Shown here: positions 22,184-34,096 of the stretch, one piece after another
Layout of the letters: the number at the start of each line of letters is the position of its first letter
How positions within the stretch are numbered: the stretch's first letter is position 1
Assembly: GCF_045679555.1 (NCBI RefSeq)
Contig: NC_092120.1
Location: forward strand, 11,027,305-11,091,304
DNA length: 64,000 bases
Direction of reading: 5' to 3'
Source: Salvelinus alpinus
Taxonomy: Eukaryota > Chordata > Actinopteri > Salmoniformes > Salmonidae
Notes under the pieces: model-generated
Told to the model about the DNA's origin: nothing
Database searches by the model: none
The model's input: only the letters and a program-made list of their open reading frames with translations
Program-made: the position numbers and the translations under genes

Positions 22184-23950
22184 TCACACACAGACATGTT
22201 TTATGGAAGCCTGTCCCGACCAGTTTGGCCCCAGAGTGTAGATCAACATTAAATCTTTCTTCTCAAGGGGTGCATCTAGAAGTGGTTCTTGTGGATACTT
22301 CTTACTCCTTTGCAATAACATGTTCCTTAGGATGACCTATGGTAAAGATTAGCATTATTAAGTAAATAAGGAAAATGAAATACATGGAAACCATCACCAT
22401 AAAATGTTAGTTTCTTTCATCTGTTTAAAAAAACAAATAAGTCAGAGGAACAGCTGACAGTGTAGTAACTCACATAGCTGATGGTGAATATCAGCAATGC
22501 CGCAACAATCCCCACAATGGAAAGAACTAGAATGGTATCCATTTCTTCTGATTGGTATGTGGACTCAAGGCAACCTGGAAAACAAGTATCCACAAATCCT
22601 TGAGCATCACTGGAAATGTTTTAAAAGATTAACTCTCTCTGGCTCCAATTTAAAAACACTCACATGCAGTATACAGTTTGCTTACATACCAAAACAAGCA
22701 CACAATGAGAGTAGAACACACTCACCTGTCACTCTGAGGTGAACCTGCCCCTCCTGGTTCTGCTCTCCTACAGGTGCTGCCAGGAGACACTTGTACCTCC
22801 CACTATCAACAGCCGTTACATTGGGCAGGGAGATATCGAAAGAATCGTCAGCCAAAAGTTCCACTTCACGCTCCAGACCGACGTACCATTGGGTGGTGCT
22901 GTTAGGTGATAGCCTCTTCATCAATAGACCAGACTCCTTATTATAGGGCTCCTCACCCAGCTGGGAGAAGAGGGTGTGAGGTTACTTTATGCCCCTAACA
23001 GCTGGTCTTAACCTGATCTTAGAGAATTTCATATTATTCTTTACGTAAATCTGTATGACATGTATCATATGTTACATTTTGTATGGTTTGTATTAATTTG
23101 TGGATGTCCATCACCCATTTAGTATGATATGTTACAAATTACAATTCCTATAATATATTACGAATTTGCAAAACGTATGATATGTTACGAATTCTAGCTA
23201 CTCTAGCTAATGTTAACTAGGCTAGGGCTCAGGGGTTAAGGTTAGGGTTAAGTTTAGGAGTTAGGTTAAAGGGTTAGGGGAAAGGTTAGCTACAAATATT
23301 AAGGTTAGGTGAAGGGTTAGCTAAAATGGTTAAGGTTAGGGGAAGGGTTAGCTAACATGCTAAGTAGTTAAAAAGTTGTTAAAATGCTGAAGTTGTCCCT
23401 GATGAGATTCAAACTCGCAACCTTTGATTTGCTAAATATTTGCATCGTATGCCCACCTATCCACTCCGACCAATCCTCCTCCTTTAGTTTTTGCCTTAAG
23501 TAACCATCTGTCTTATGTAACTGTAACAAACGTAACATATCACACTAAATGGAGTTTCATGGATTTACGTACAGAATAATACAAAATGCTCTGAGACAAG
23601 TTGCTGGTCTAGGACCAGTGCTGTATATTTTTTACATATATTGCATGGTTCAAAACACAACGTTTGTGCTATTATAATAATAGAAAGCTTACCTTGTACC
23701 ACCTCACTGCCCGGTACTGGACCCCAGGCTTACGTATTGCTTTACATTTCAGAATTGAATCCTCTCCACAAACTGACTTCACCTCTTGTGTAGGCCTATC
23801 CTGTGTAAGCCCACCTTGCAAGTAGGCAGCTATAGAAAAACACAAGGTAAATCATCATTTCAGGTGAGCCTGTCCAGTTAGACTGATATCAAATTCATTG
23901 TTTAAAAGAAATGACAACATACCTAGAATGCAGACGAGTTGAAAAAACAT
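22184..23950 (-). CDS. cd83: CD83 antigen, immunoglobulin-superfamily receptor
   Basis: Five exons join in frame: 23950-23923, 23829-23693, 22960-22726, 22574-22474 and 22336-22184, giving 217 aa (human 205). The signal peptide begins MFFQLVCILA. The V-type Ig domain is split over two exons, with the B-strand cysteine in SILKCKAI, VRWYK after it, and the F-strand DSGRYKCLLAAPVGE. The G strand ends HLRVTG, as in human CD83. A juxtamembrane segment (CLESTYQSEEMD) precedes the membrane helix ILVLSIVGIVAALLIFTISY, and a short tail ends IKHVCV. CD83 marks mature dendritic cells and activated lymphocytes and stabilises surface MHC II and CD86 (known, mammals). A TATATAAAAT box lies at 24001-24010 on its strand with ISRE- and kappa-B-like motifs just upstream. 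A decayed tandem copy lies at 14.2-16.0 kb. Confidence 0.92.
23028..23592. mobile_element. TIR-bounded non-autonomous element with tRNA-like segment
   Basis: The left end 'tattattctttacgtaaatc' and right end 'gatttacgtacagaataata' are inverted. The interior has a run of 'ggttaggggaagggttagctaa' units (23225-23350) and a tRNA-like segment at about 23400-23490 (minus). It lies in the CD83 intron between its two Ig exons. Confidence 0.7.
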
Positions 23951-24000
23951 ATTTGTAGAACTACAGCAATGAAGATGATGATCCAGAAAAGAAGTGAATC

Positions 24001-24046
24001 ATTTTATATAATAAACTAAAATGGAAGTGAAACTAAGGGGATTCCC
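24001..24046. promoter_or_regulatory. Shared promoter region: TATA box, ISRE-like and kappa-B-like sites
   Basis: TATATAAAAT on the minus strand (24001-24010) is suitably placed for CD83. GGAAGTGAAACT at 24023-24034 resembles an interferon-stimulated response element. GGGGATTCCC at 24037-24046 is a perfect match to the NF-kappa-B consensus GGGRNNYYCC. They sit in the 287 bp between the start codons of CD83 (minus) and the divergent gene at 24238 (plus). Mammalian CD83 is NF-kappa-B-driven (known); shared use is inferred. Confidence 0.65.
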
Positions 24047-24237
24047 GTACAGGGTTTCGTCACAGTGGGTGTAGATGTGCACTTCCGCTTCAGTACGAAA
24101 TTAAGACGGGACAGCCAGGGTCCTGTATGAGGTGTGAATGTGATCTCATTGAATTACATATTCTGGGTGTGAGGTTCTGGGTGTGAGGTCTCAGGTGCGC
24201 GTGAGATTCCACAGGAATTGTATTTTTTGAGCATATC

Positions 24238-27200
24238 ATGGCGATACGAGGCATTATCCTGGTGTGTTTCGGTAGGCTCTTTTTTATACATATGTTTTCA
24301 TACACATCGTTAAAATGAAGCACACGGGAATTTACCGTTGTCACTGGATGTTATTTCTGAATGTTAACTCAATACTTTATTTTGCAGTTTATTAGTAGAT
24401 GGGCCAAAGATGGTGGATACATTAAGATAATTAATTCAGGTCATTTACAATTGAAAAATTAAAGGTCCGTTACTGTCTGCTTAACGGGGTGGCTATCCCA
24501 TAGGCGATACCAGCTCGGCCTGGTCGACTTAGTTAATTGACTTCAATTGAACCAGAAAAAACAGCGAGTAGGGTGTCTCGTTTCTCATCCGTCTCTGGCT
24601 AGGCATCAGATGCATTTTACGCTCACTCACACATGCGATGTGTCTGTCTGCTTGGCATTACTTAGATTTATTTCGGTAGATGAGAAGGCCTTAATTCGAA
24701 AATAACAAATATATATATATATATAAGCCTAAATATACATAGTCCTTTTGCTTACTGAAAGTTTACATTCATTTTCCATCGCCTGTGAATAACCACGCTG
24801 GCTGCGCAATCGTACACATGTCTGGTAAAGCAAAATTAGGGAATCCCATAACCATGAGCTAGGAATCCCCGTGAATTCCATTAGTCTTCGAAACGTGGGG
24901 TTGAGTGCACACTAAAAACAAATGGTTATATATAGTGCAAAGTAAGGATTATTTGGCTTGTTATGATAGCGGAATCCTTTTTGGTGCTATATATGTAACC
25001 GGGGTGCGCGCTAATAGCGTTTCAATCGGTGACGTCACTCGCTCTGAGCCCTTGTGGAGCGATGGGTAACGATGCTTCGAGGGTGGCTCTTGTCTATGTG
25101 TGCAGAGGGTCCCTGGTTCTAGCCCAGGTAGGCCGTCTCTAGATTTTCTGTATTGTTAGGACTCTATGATAAAGTTTGAGCTCCCCACAGAGAACAGCCC
25201 ACTCCTTACTTCAGAAGTATCCTCCCGAGCAATTAAAAAACTGCCCCGCTGCCAACATATCCTCTTGTACATTCTGTTTAACTTCATGTACAAATGGGTA
25301 ACCTGTGCAAGGTGTGAAATGGAAATGTATTTTTTGCATATCCCAACTCCCCCTGAGACACCCTCAGAGAGTGGGGTCACGGCCAGGGATCAGCCATTAT
25401 TGACGCTGACCCGGGAGCAATTGGGGTTAAGTGCCTTTCTCAAGGGCACATCAGCAGATTTTTCACCTAGTCTGCTCTGGGATTCAAACCAGTGACCTTT
25501 TCAGTTAGTGTCCCAATGCTCTTAACCACTAGGTTGCCTGCTGCCCTTGTTCTATAAATAACTATTAAAAAAAGGTTTCAACTTGTCAGTTATCAAGTTT
25601 CAGTTTCCAAACGTTTCCTCTTACGTTTCACTTTTAAACCAGGATAGTTTATAAAAAAAATCTGAAGAAACACCAACAAACCAAAGAAAACAAAAGGGTC
25701 TCATGAGGGGTGCAGCCCAGGAGGCAGGCGTCCATTTTCTCCAGTTCTCGGTTGAAGCTCAAACTTCATTAGCCAAACAAAACCATAACCTTTCTGCCCA
25801 CTTATCTCCACCATGCCTCCAGACAACATTCACTTCCTGTGGACAGCTGCCAAGAAACACAAAAAATAGGTGGGGTTTAAACACGTGAAGCTATAATCAC
25901 ATGACTAGTCAGTTAGCCAATGAAATCACTTGTTATATTAAATATGCTTAAAGTCACAGCTGTGACAATGGCCTCAAAAGGTTTTCCACTATCGCTACAA
26001 CCCTTTTTGGTGCTGTATAGAATTTATTAACGGTTCTTTATAGAACCTGTGTGAACCTTTTTATAAAACCTTTCTCAATCTAAAAATAACCTTCTGAAGA
26101 ACAATACAGGTTTTTTTCTGGTTAGCCATTTTAAATTGTTAAATTTCCATAGGTTTTATTGTTGTGTTAATTGGTTTATATCAGGGGTGCTAACTCTGGA
26201 ACAACTGGGGGATCCTGAGGAGAGGTTTGAAATCCCCTGATTTAGACCACAGTTCTCAATTGATGCAAGGCCATACATGAGTCTGTCACAAGACACCTTC
26301 ACTGGGCATATTTAACACGTAACAGTATAGCACAACAGATTAGATTAACTGGAATGACACTTTCACCCCCAAATATTTGACTGAGCTGCCTCTTATATTT
26401 TTTAATTATGACCAGAGAGGAAGAGGCGAAGCGAGAGGTTTCACTCGCCAAAATCTGTCCAAAATAAGCCCAATGTGTTTCTATGGTTTTATTTTGGATT
26501 TAATCTTGTCGTCTGCTTTCCCTCATTTGGGAGAACGACTCCCATTGTTAGGGCGAAGACATGAGCATCTCATCATTAAATACAGATCTCTGTTATCACT
26601 AAAAGAGCAAAAACACTTTTTGTGAACTGCAAAGAACCACTGAATGGCTCAAAGGGTTATTTGAGTCATTATGGTTCTAGACAGAACCATTTTAAAATTT
26701 AATTTAACTAGGCAAGTCAGTTAAAAACAAATTCTTATTTACAATGACGGCCTACAGCCATTCCAGAGTTAGCACACCTGATATAAACCAATTAACACAC
26801 CAATAAAACCTATGGAAATTTAACAATATAAAATGGCTCACCAGAAAAAAAGCTGTATTGTTCTTCAAAAGGTTATTTCTAGGCAAAAGGCCTCCTTCGG
26901 GGACGGTGGATGGGATTAAACATTTTAAAGATAGGACAAAACTCACATCATGACAAGAGACACCACAACACTGCATAAAGAGAGACCTAATACAACTACA
27001 CAGCATGGCAGCAACACATGACAACACAGCATGGTAGCAACACAACATGGCAGCAGCACAAAACATGGTACAAACATCACCCAATCCAAAAAACCCTTGA
27101 GGAACCCTATTTTCTTAGTGTGTGACAGTGTGGTCGTTCGGGTAATTGGGCTGTGACAGATTAGGTTACATCTCACATGTGAGATGCATCATGAAAATAG

Positions 27201-30200
27201 TTCACGCATGCTGAATGGGGATATCAACAGCAGCCTAGTCATACCTAATTTAGGATATGCAGTTTGCATGGCGATGTATCTAATCTCATTTCCAGACACT
27301 TCCGCCCAAATGCGCGAATAGTCTAGTGGACCAAGGCGTCAAACTTGGCCTTCATTAGCCAAAACAGAAAGATTTCGAGAAACTCCAGACGCATAGGCAT
27401 TGATTTGGTCGGCTTAATCCACCAACCAATCATCTCTCAAATATACTAAGAGCAAAAACAGCTGCCTAGGATGTAGCATAATACAGTGTGGATTTAGGTC
27501 GACATCATCCTTTCTTAGTGCTAGGTGGATTCCCGTGGAGGCTGGTTGGATGTGCTATAGGAGGACAGGCTCATTGTAATGGCTGGAATGGAATGGTATC
27601 AAACATGGAAACCACATGTTTGACTCTGTTCCATTAATTCCATTCCAGCCATTCCAATGAGCCTGTCCTATAGCTCCTCCCACCAGCCTCCACTGGTGGA
27701 TTCCCAATCCCATTCAAATCCTTTTATTTATTCGCTTTTTCAGTCTTATTGTCCGCAGCCCTTGTAGTGGAGAAGAACATTTCCTACACATGTCAAGAGG
27801 GTACAAACACACTTGAAGCACCATTTGGAGCAATGGATCCCCATTGTGATCAGAGCTGGACCACTGGCAAAAAGGTAATCTATTATCTATGTGGTCATGA
27901 CAAGATACATTGTGAAGTCAGACATTTTTATTAGCACTATTATTTACATATAACCATTGATGGTATCATCATCAACAGTATGCAGAGGGTTAGGAGCCAT
28001 GTCAATTGACCTAGATAGTTTATGTGTATGTATTGATATGTAGGCTACATGTGCCTTTTTAAAAATGTATGTAGTTCTGGCCTTGAGCTGTTCTTCTCTA
28101 ATGATGTTCTGTATTATGTCATTCTGTATTATGTTTCATGTTTTGTGTGGACCCCAGGAAGAGTAGCTGCTGCTTTTGCAACAGCTAATGGGGATCCTAT
28201 TAAAATACAACAAAAAAACAACAATTGAGACATGACGTGAAAGATTATTTTCTTACTGCAGCCCATTGCCTACTACAAAAATGGCAAAGGTGAATGCAGG
28301 TTTCCATGCAAGCACGTGTTCTCTGGCAAAGTCATCCTCCGTGAATGTTCCGATGTCATATTAACTACTGGTTGCACCACCAAAGTAGGTCAACTTATAC
28401 AATTCACCTTCCTCTCCTCTGTTACTGCCTGCCAAGTGTCAACCTGTTTCTTTCTCTTTCACAGGATGGGGTATATGAAGAGACCAGGCTACACTTCTCA
28501 GGTATGGTTGCTCCTGATGTATAACACAACAAACTATTGATATTCATATAAAGCGTTGTTGTCATCATATTGCTCTTTTTGCTCCATTAGTGATAACCAG
28601 ACCAACTGTCTCTATGACAACCACTAACACTGCAAACAAGCAATTCTATGGTAAAGTATGTTTAAAAAAATAATGGATTACATTTTGATTGCACAAATAA
28701 GTGGCACTGTTATCAAAATATACATTACTAGCGGTAAATCATTGCAAAGTAATATTTTGATTTAATTCCCCCCCTCCTACAAAGCAAATAGCCTATGTAC
28801 AATGCCTTTGGAAAGTATTCAGACCCCTTGACTTTTTCCACATTCTGTTACGTTACTGCCTTATTAAAATTAAAAATTAAAAAATCCCCCTCATCAATCT
28901 ACACACAATAAATACCCCATAATGACGAAGCAAAAACAGGTTAGAAATGTTTGCTAATTTATATATATATAAAAAATTGAAATATAACATTTACATAAGT
29001 ATTCAAACCCTTTACTCAGTACTTTGTTGAAGCACCTTTGGCAGCGATTACAGCATCGACTCTTTTTGGGTATAACGCTACAAACTTGGCACACCTGTAT
29101 TTGGGGAGTTTCTCCCATTCTTCTCTGCAGATCCGCTCAAGCTCTGTCAGGTTGTATGGGGAGCTTTGCTGCACAGCTATTTACAGGTCTCTCCAGAGAT
29201 GTTCGATCGGGTTCAAGTTCGTGGTCTGGCTGGGCCACTCAAGGACATTCAGAGACTTGTCCTGAAGCCACTCCTGCATTGTCTTGGCTGTGTGCTTTGG
29301 GTCATTGTCCTGTTTGAAGGTGAACCTTCGCCCCCGTCTGAGGTCCTGAGATCTCTGGAGCAGGTTTTCATCAAGGATCTCGCAGTACTTTGCTCCGTTC
29401 ATCTTTCCCTTGATCCTGACTAGTCTCCCTATCAGGAATCAAGGTAAGACCCAGATACAGACTGTCGAAGTAACAATGTTTATTGTGGCAACAGGGGCAG
29501 GCAAAGACAGGTCAAGGCAGGCAGGGGTCGAAAATCCAGGGTAAGGCAAAGGTACAGGACGGCAGGCGGACTCAGGGGATTATAGGAAAGATGGGCGACA
29601 ACTGGAGAGGGGTGGAGACAAGCACAAGGACAGGTGAAACAGATCAGGGCCTGACACTCCCAGTCCCTGTGCTGAAAGCATACTCACAGCATGATGCTGC
29701 CACCACCATGCTTCACCGTAGGGATGGTGCCAGGTTTCCACAAGACTTGATGCTTGGCATTCAGGCCAAAGAGTTCAACCTTGGTTTCATCGGACCAGAG
29801 AATCTTGTTTCTCAAGGTCTGAGAGTCTTTAGGTGCCTTTTGGCAAACTCCAAGCAGGCTGTCATGTGCCTTTTACTGAGGAGTGGCTTCTGTCTGGCCA
29901 CTACCACAAAGATCTTATTGGTGGAGTGCTACAGAGACGGTTGTCCTTCTGGAAGGTTCTCCCATCTCCACAGAGGAACTCTGTCAGAGTGACCATCGGG
30001 TTCTTGGTCACCTCCCTGACCAAGAGCCTTCTCCCTCAATTGCTCAGTTTGGCCGGGCAGCCAGCTCTAGGAAGAGTCTTGCCGGTTCCAAACGTCTTCC
30101 GTTTAAGAATGATGGAGGCCACTGTGTTCTTGGGGACCTTCAATGCTGCAAACATTTTTTGGTACCCTTCCTCAGATCTGTGCCTTGACACAATCCTGTC

Positions 30201-33200
30201 TCAGAGCTCTACGGAATTCCTTCAAAGATTCCTTCAACCTCATCGCTTGTTTTTTTCTCTGACATGCACTGTCGACTGTGGGACCTTAAATAGACAGCTG
30301 TGTGCCTTTCCAAATCATGTCCAATCAATTGAATTTACTACAGGTGGACTCCAAGTTGTAGAAACATCTTAAGGATGATCAATGGAAACAGGATGCACCT
30401 GAGCTCAATTTCGAGTCTCATAGGGTCTGAATAGGGTCTGAATACTTATGTAAATAAGGTATTTCTGTTTTTTATTTGTAATAAATTTGCTAAAATTTCA
30501 AAAAAACTGTTTTCGCTTTGTCATTATGGGGTATTGTGTGAAGATTGTTGAAAAATATATATATATTTAAATGATTTTAGAATAAGGCTTGTAACATAAC
30601 TAAATATGGAAAACTCAAGGGGCGTGAATATTTTCCGAACACACTGTATAGGTTATCAACTCAGGCGCATTTAAAAAACTTGTTGGGGGCTACTGTGTTT
30701 TTTTGTAGGCACTTGCTCTCTGGACCGATACAAAAGTCAGCTCGGCTACTTGTGTCGCTGGCACATGTTTCGTTAGGCCTAAACCATGTTATCCATATCT
30801 GTTAAAACAGTAGCCTACAATAGAAAATGAATTTTGTGATGCATCATTTTGTGCCTTGCTTTGTTTGACCTCATTATTTCAAAGGATTTGAGGCTTGGTT
30901 TAAGAATTGAGGAAAACAGGACAACTGGTCATGAGACTATGCTGTTGAAGATTTTACGCACGGGCCTTCCATAGACTATAAGCGCAGCAGCGCACTTGCA
31001 GTTGATAGGATACTTACTGTACCTTGGATACCGCAGATTGCTGTCTTCATGTTGCGTTAAAACCTGTTATGGCTGCAGCCCGACGCCGGTACACCTATGA
31101 CAACATCCAGCTCAAGTGCAGGGCGCGAAATTCAAAATCTATTTTTTTTTAAATATTTAACTTTCACACATTAACAAGTCCAATACAGCATTTGAAAGAT
31201 AAACATCTTGTCAATCCAGCCAACATGTCCGATTTTTTTAAATGTTTTACAGAGAAAACACCACATATATTTATGTTAGCTCACCACCAAATAAAAAAGA
31301 GGACAGACATTTTTCACAGCACAAGTAGGATGCAAGTAGCATGCACAAGCCAACCTAACTAACCTAGAACCAACCTAAATAACCTAGAAAAAACTACCTC
31401 AGATGACAGTCCTATAACATGTTACACAATAAATCTATGTTTTGTTCAAAAAATGTGCATATTTTAGCTATAAATCAGTTTTACATTACTGCTACCATCA
31501 TAGCTACAGTCAGAAATCGCACGGGAGTAGCCAGAGAAAATACAGACACCAACGTCAACTACTAATTACACATCATAAAACATTTCAGAAAAATATATGG
31601 TGGATAGCTAATGAAAGACAAAGATCTTGTGAATAGAGCCAATATTTCCGATTTTTGAAGTGTTTTACAGCGAAAACACAATATATCGTTATATTAGCTT
31701 ACTACAATAGCTAGCACACAGCAGCATTGATTCTAGTCAAACGGTAGCGATAGCACAGTTCGACAGATATATGAAAAAGCATCCCAAATTGGGTCCTTAT
31801 CTTTGTTGATCTTCCATCAGAATGTTCTCCAAGGGGTCCTTTGTTCAGAACCGTCTTTATTTGGATCCAGAACGAACGATTTCCCTCTTGAATTAGCAAG
31901 CACACTGGCCGTGCGGTGCTAACCTCTCCGTCTTGACAAAATTCTTGCGTCGCATCACGTCTAAAGTCCAGAATAAATTTCAATAATATAATTAAACTAT
32001 ATTGAAAAAACATACTTTAGGATGATATTGTGACATGTATCAAATAAAATCGAAGCCGGAGATCATATTCACCTTTAACGAGGGTTTTCCAGGAGCCGAG
32101 TCCAGGTCCTACTTCGCGCCCAGAAAAAAAAATAAAGTGCGCAACTCTCACTCTAAGAGGTTGTGTTCAATCCCAGGACGAGATAATCAAGTCATTTCTG
32201 CTCTCACTTCCGCATGACACCCAGGGGAAGGCGTATGACGTGTTTCTACAGTCCTAAGTGACATGCCCTTTTATAGACAAGCTCTTGAAGAGAGACATCG
32301 ATTTTGGAAATCTCACTTCCGGATAGGAAATGGGCTGTAAAAAGAGTTCTGTTCCACTTAGAGAAATAATTCAAACGGTTTTAGAAACTAGAGACTGTTT
32401 TCTATCCAATAGTAATAATAATATGCATATTGTACGAGCAAAAATTGAGTAAGAGGCCGTTTGAAAATGGGCACATATTTTCCAGTTTTTCAATACGCCC
32501 CCTGCAGCCATAACAAGTTATTAATATTGTGACGCATAATTGCCATGTAAATTTGGAATGTCCAGTCCGTAGCCGTGAGACACTCTGTTTGGACACGGCC
32601 GAGGTGGCAGCCTGACGCACTGTACGCACCTTATGACTCACTTCCTCATCACTGTCATCTTCTCTTGGGCGTACTCTTAGTGGCCTCTTATTGTTATACC
32701 CACTGAGTAGCTGGACCCGCGCGTGTATAGGCCTAGGCTTTGCCTTGGCAGCAAAATGACGTCATAATGGCATCGACATGATGCAATAGTAACCGTGCCA
32801 TTCGAAACCAGTGTTGTGTTTGATACCACCTAAAGCGAGACCAATTCAAAACCAAGACCGGAGCAACTTGAGTCCGAGTCAAGACCAAGACCAGAGGTGG
32901 GGCTAGATCAAGTCAAGACCGAGACCAGGAGGGGGGTTAGGGGTCCGAAACCAAGTCAAGACCTGAAAAACGCGAGACCAGTTCAAGACCATTAATTAAT
33001 TGTGTCAAATCTCCACCATAATAAGAGTTCAAATTGTCCAGTATTGCTGTGTTGATATGTCAGATATGTATTCTTTAGACATTCAGAATGGTAGGAATTT
33101 TAAAAATCATGCTGACGGCAAATAGAGAGCCACTCTGCAAATTATCACGAATTTCCCCCAGTTTCCCCTTACTAATAATAGTAATAGTAATAGTACTCTT

Positions 33201-34096
33201 CCCCACCAGCGAATCAATTCTGACGAGCGCGAAAATATTTGAGGATAATTTTCTGAGAAAGTAAAGGACAGTAATGTTATGAGTAAAGTAGGAAGCCCTG
33301 GTTTCAATAGGCAATAAGATATTAATGTGTCATGAAATGAGTGTGGATATTTGGCCTGGCGAAACGGAGCTGATAATTATACGTTTTTCACTCCGCTGGT
33401 GCAATTCAAGAAATGATTAGTCCTCACTGTCCGTAGACAGAATCAAGACCAATGAAAAATGTATCTAACACCGAGTCAAGACCGAGACACTCAATACAGA
33501 TGTAGGATCTTAATTTGATCACTCATTTGTTGCTGAGAATTCACCTGCACAGCAGGAAATGAAAACTTGTGTATTCAAGGTTTTAAAAGTTTTCTAAATG
33601 TTGTAATTTCCAGACTTGATTTGCCCTAACGAAGAATTTATCATCCCTTACAAAAATATACATTAATTATAATCCACATAATAATTCACATTTCCTGTTG
33701 CTGCAGGATTATTTTACTGCTGAAGCAAACTGGCCTCGAGACCAGACTCAAGTAGTTCCAAACACAAAAAACGGGATTATAAACAAAAATACAAAACACA
33801 GCAGAATATAAAGTGGACAATATCATGTGGGACAACAACGCACATCTTTTGAGCTTAAAATGAAGAAAATTGGCACACAATTGTAGGAGGAGACCCTCCT
33901 GCAGTTTAGAATCCGTAGCGTATTACAGTATAGATAACTGCATATTATCAGAGCTCTATTCGTATCAAAATAAGTTTTGATTTTGAAATACACAAAATAA
34001 CTTATTATTTAACAACTGTCTTCTTCTGTTTATATTTTAGTACTTGGGGCATTCCTGATTCTTTCGGTCTCTATGATCATACAATTTGTACTGTAG
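24238..34096 (+). CDS. Unrecognised small secreted/membrane-anchored cysteine-rich protein, divergent partner of CD83
   Basis: Six exons join in one frame: 24238-24271, 27744-27874, 28262-28384, 28465-28501, 28591-28650 and 34041-34096, giving 146 aa. All have AG acceptors and GT donors. A signal peptide starts [14 protein letters not shown]. The ectodomain has six cysteines (about residues 28, 46, 67, 71, 84 and 93), an N-glycosylation site at N23 (NIS), a tryptophan at 50, and [18 protein letters not shown] in the middle. A Thr/Ser-rich stalk follows ([10 protein letters not shown]). It ends [18 protein letters not shown] with no residues after the hydrophobic stretch, so a GPI-attachment signal is more likely than a membrane helix with a tail. 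I do not recognise the family; an atypical Ig-like fold is possible. It starts 287 bp from CD83 in the opposite direction. Its last intron (5.4 kb) has been enlarged by transposons. Confidence 0.75.
24955..25140 (+). repeat. Dispersed repeat with tRNA-like B box
   Basis: The run from GGAGCGATGGGTAACGATG to 'ggtccctggttctagccc' is a familiar salmonid repeat. GGTTCTAGCCC resembles a polymerase III B box. Located in intron 1 of the small gene. Confidence 0.45.
25385..25548 (-). repeat. tRNA-related SINE-like repeat
   Basis: Contains 'caattggggttaagtgcc', 'tgggattcaaaccagtgacc' (reverse B box) and 'cttaaccactaggttgcctgc' (reverse A box). Same family as 1765-1936 but better preserved. Confidence 0.7.
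26086..26880. repeat. Long inverted repeat (arms about 120 bp)
   Basis: The left arm, about 26086-26205, reads from 'aataaccttctgaagaacaatac' to 'gggtgctaactctgga'. It is complemented by 26757-26880, from 'ccagagttagcacacctgatat' to 'gttcttcaaaaggttattt'. About 550 bp lie between, with degenerate 'agaacc' repeats. Located in intron 1 of the small gene. Confidence 0.75.
26696..27070. repeat. Dispersed salmonid repeat
   Basis: Contains 'ttaactaggcaagtcagtt' and a degenerate tandem of 'agcatggcagcaacacatgacaacac' near 27000-27065. No coding capacity; the minus-strand open frames here are repeat-derived. Confidence 0.6.
27535..27700. repeat. Palindromic MITE
   Basis: The left half, from GTGGAGGCTGGTTGGATG to 'tggctggaatggaatgg', is complemented by the right half, from 'ccattccagccattcc' to CCACCAGCCTCCACTGG. 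The ends lie within 45 bp of exon 2 of the small gene. Same family as 7812-7977. Confidence 0.85.
28009..28212 (+). mobile_element. LINE 3' end, 5'-truncated
   Basis: Matches the 3' part (minus-strand) of the LINE at 40856-41815: 'gtggaccccaggaagagtagctgctgc' and 'gctaatggggatcctatta' are shared, followed by an A-rich tail. Confidence 0.75.
28800..30646 (-). mobile_element. Tc1-like transposon containing a solo LTR
   Basis: The ends (CAATGCCTTTGGAAAGTATT and its complement near 30620-30646) are flanked by TA at 28798-28799 and 30647-30648. The transposase lies on the minus strand: the frame 29402-29181 reads [20 protein letters not shown] and [20 protein letters not shown], with the second aspartate (DNDPKH) and the glutamate (NPIE) of the DDE triad. 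Further transposase DNA continues at 29660-30370 but is interrupted. A 227-bp solo LTR is inserted at 29430-29656. Inactive. Confidence 0.9.
29430..29656 (-). mobile_element. Solo LTR inside a Tc1 element
   Basis: A 227-bp unit, TGTCAGG...CCTGATA on the minus strand, flanked by a perfect 5-bp duplication CTCCC (29425-29429 and 29657-29661). It contains AATAAACATTG, a polyadenylation-like signal. It splits the transposase sequence of the element at 28800-30646, so it is younger than that element. No internal region. Confidence 0.85.
31070..32520. mobile_element. Non-autonomous DNA element with inverted ends
   Basis: The left end 'aacctgttatggctgcag' is the complement of the right end 'ctgcagccataacaagtt'. 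The 1.45-kb interior has no long open frame and repeats the block 'tccgatttttgaagtgttttacag'/'ttttacagagaaaacac' twice. A common salmonid family; target duplication not clear. Confidence 0.7.
32815..33490. repeat. Repeat built of GAGACCAAGTCAAGACC units
   Basis: A degenerate tandem of 'aagaccgagtcaagacc' is seen at 32840-32990 and again near 33470-33490, with 'ccagtgttgtg' at the left end. A dispersed salmonid element. Confidence 0.55.
33495..33735. repeat. Dispersed MITE-like repeat
   Basis: Starts 'tacagatgtaggatcttaat' and ends around 'tgttgctgcaggattatttt', with 'cctgcacagcaggaaatg' near the left matched in reverse near the right. Located in the last intron of the small gene. Confidence 0.55.

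Noticed and set aside
29024-30372. Long plus-strand open frames inside the Tc1 element
   Set aside because: They are antisense shadows of the minus-strand Tc1 transposase and of the inserted LTR, not genes.
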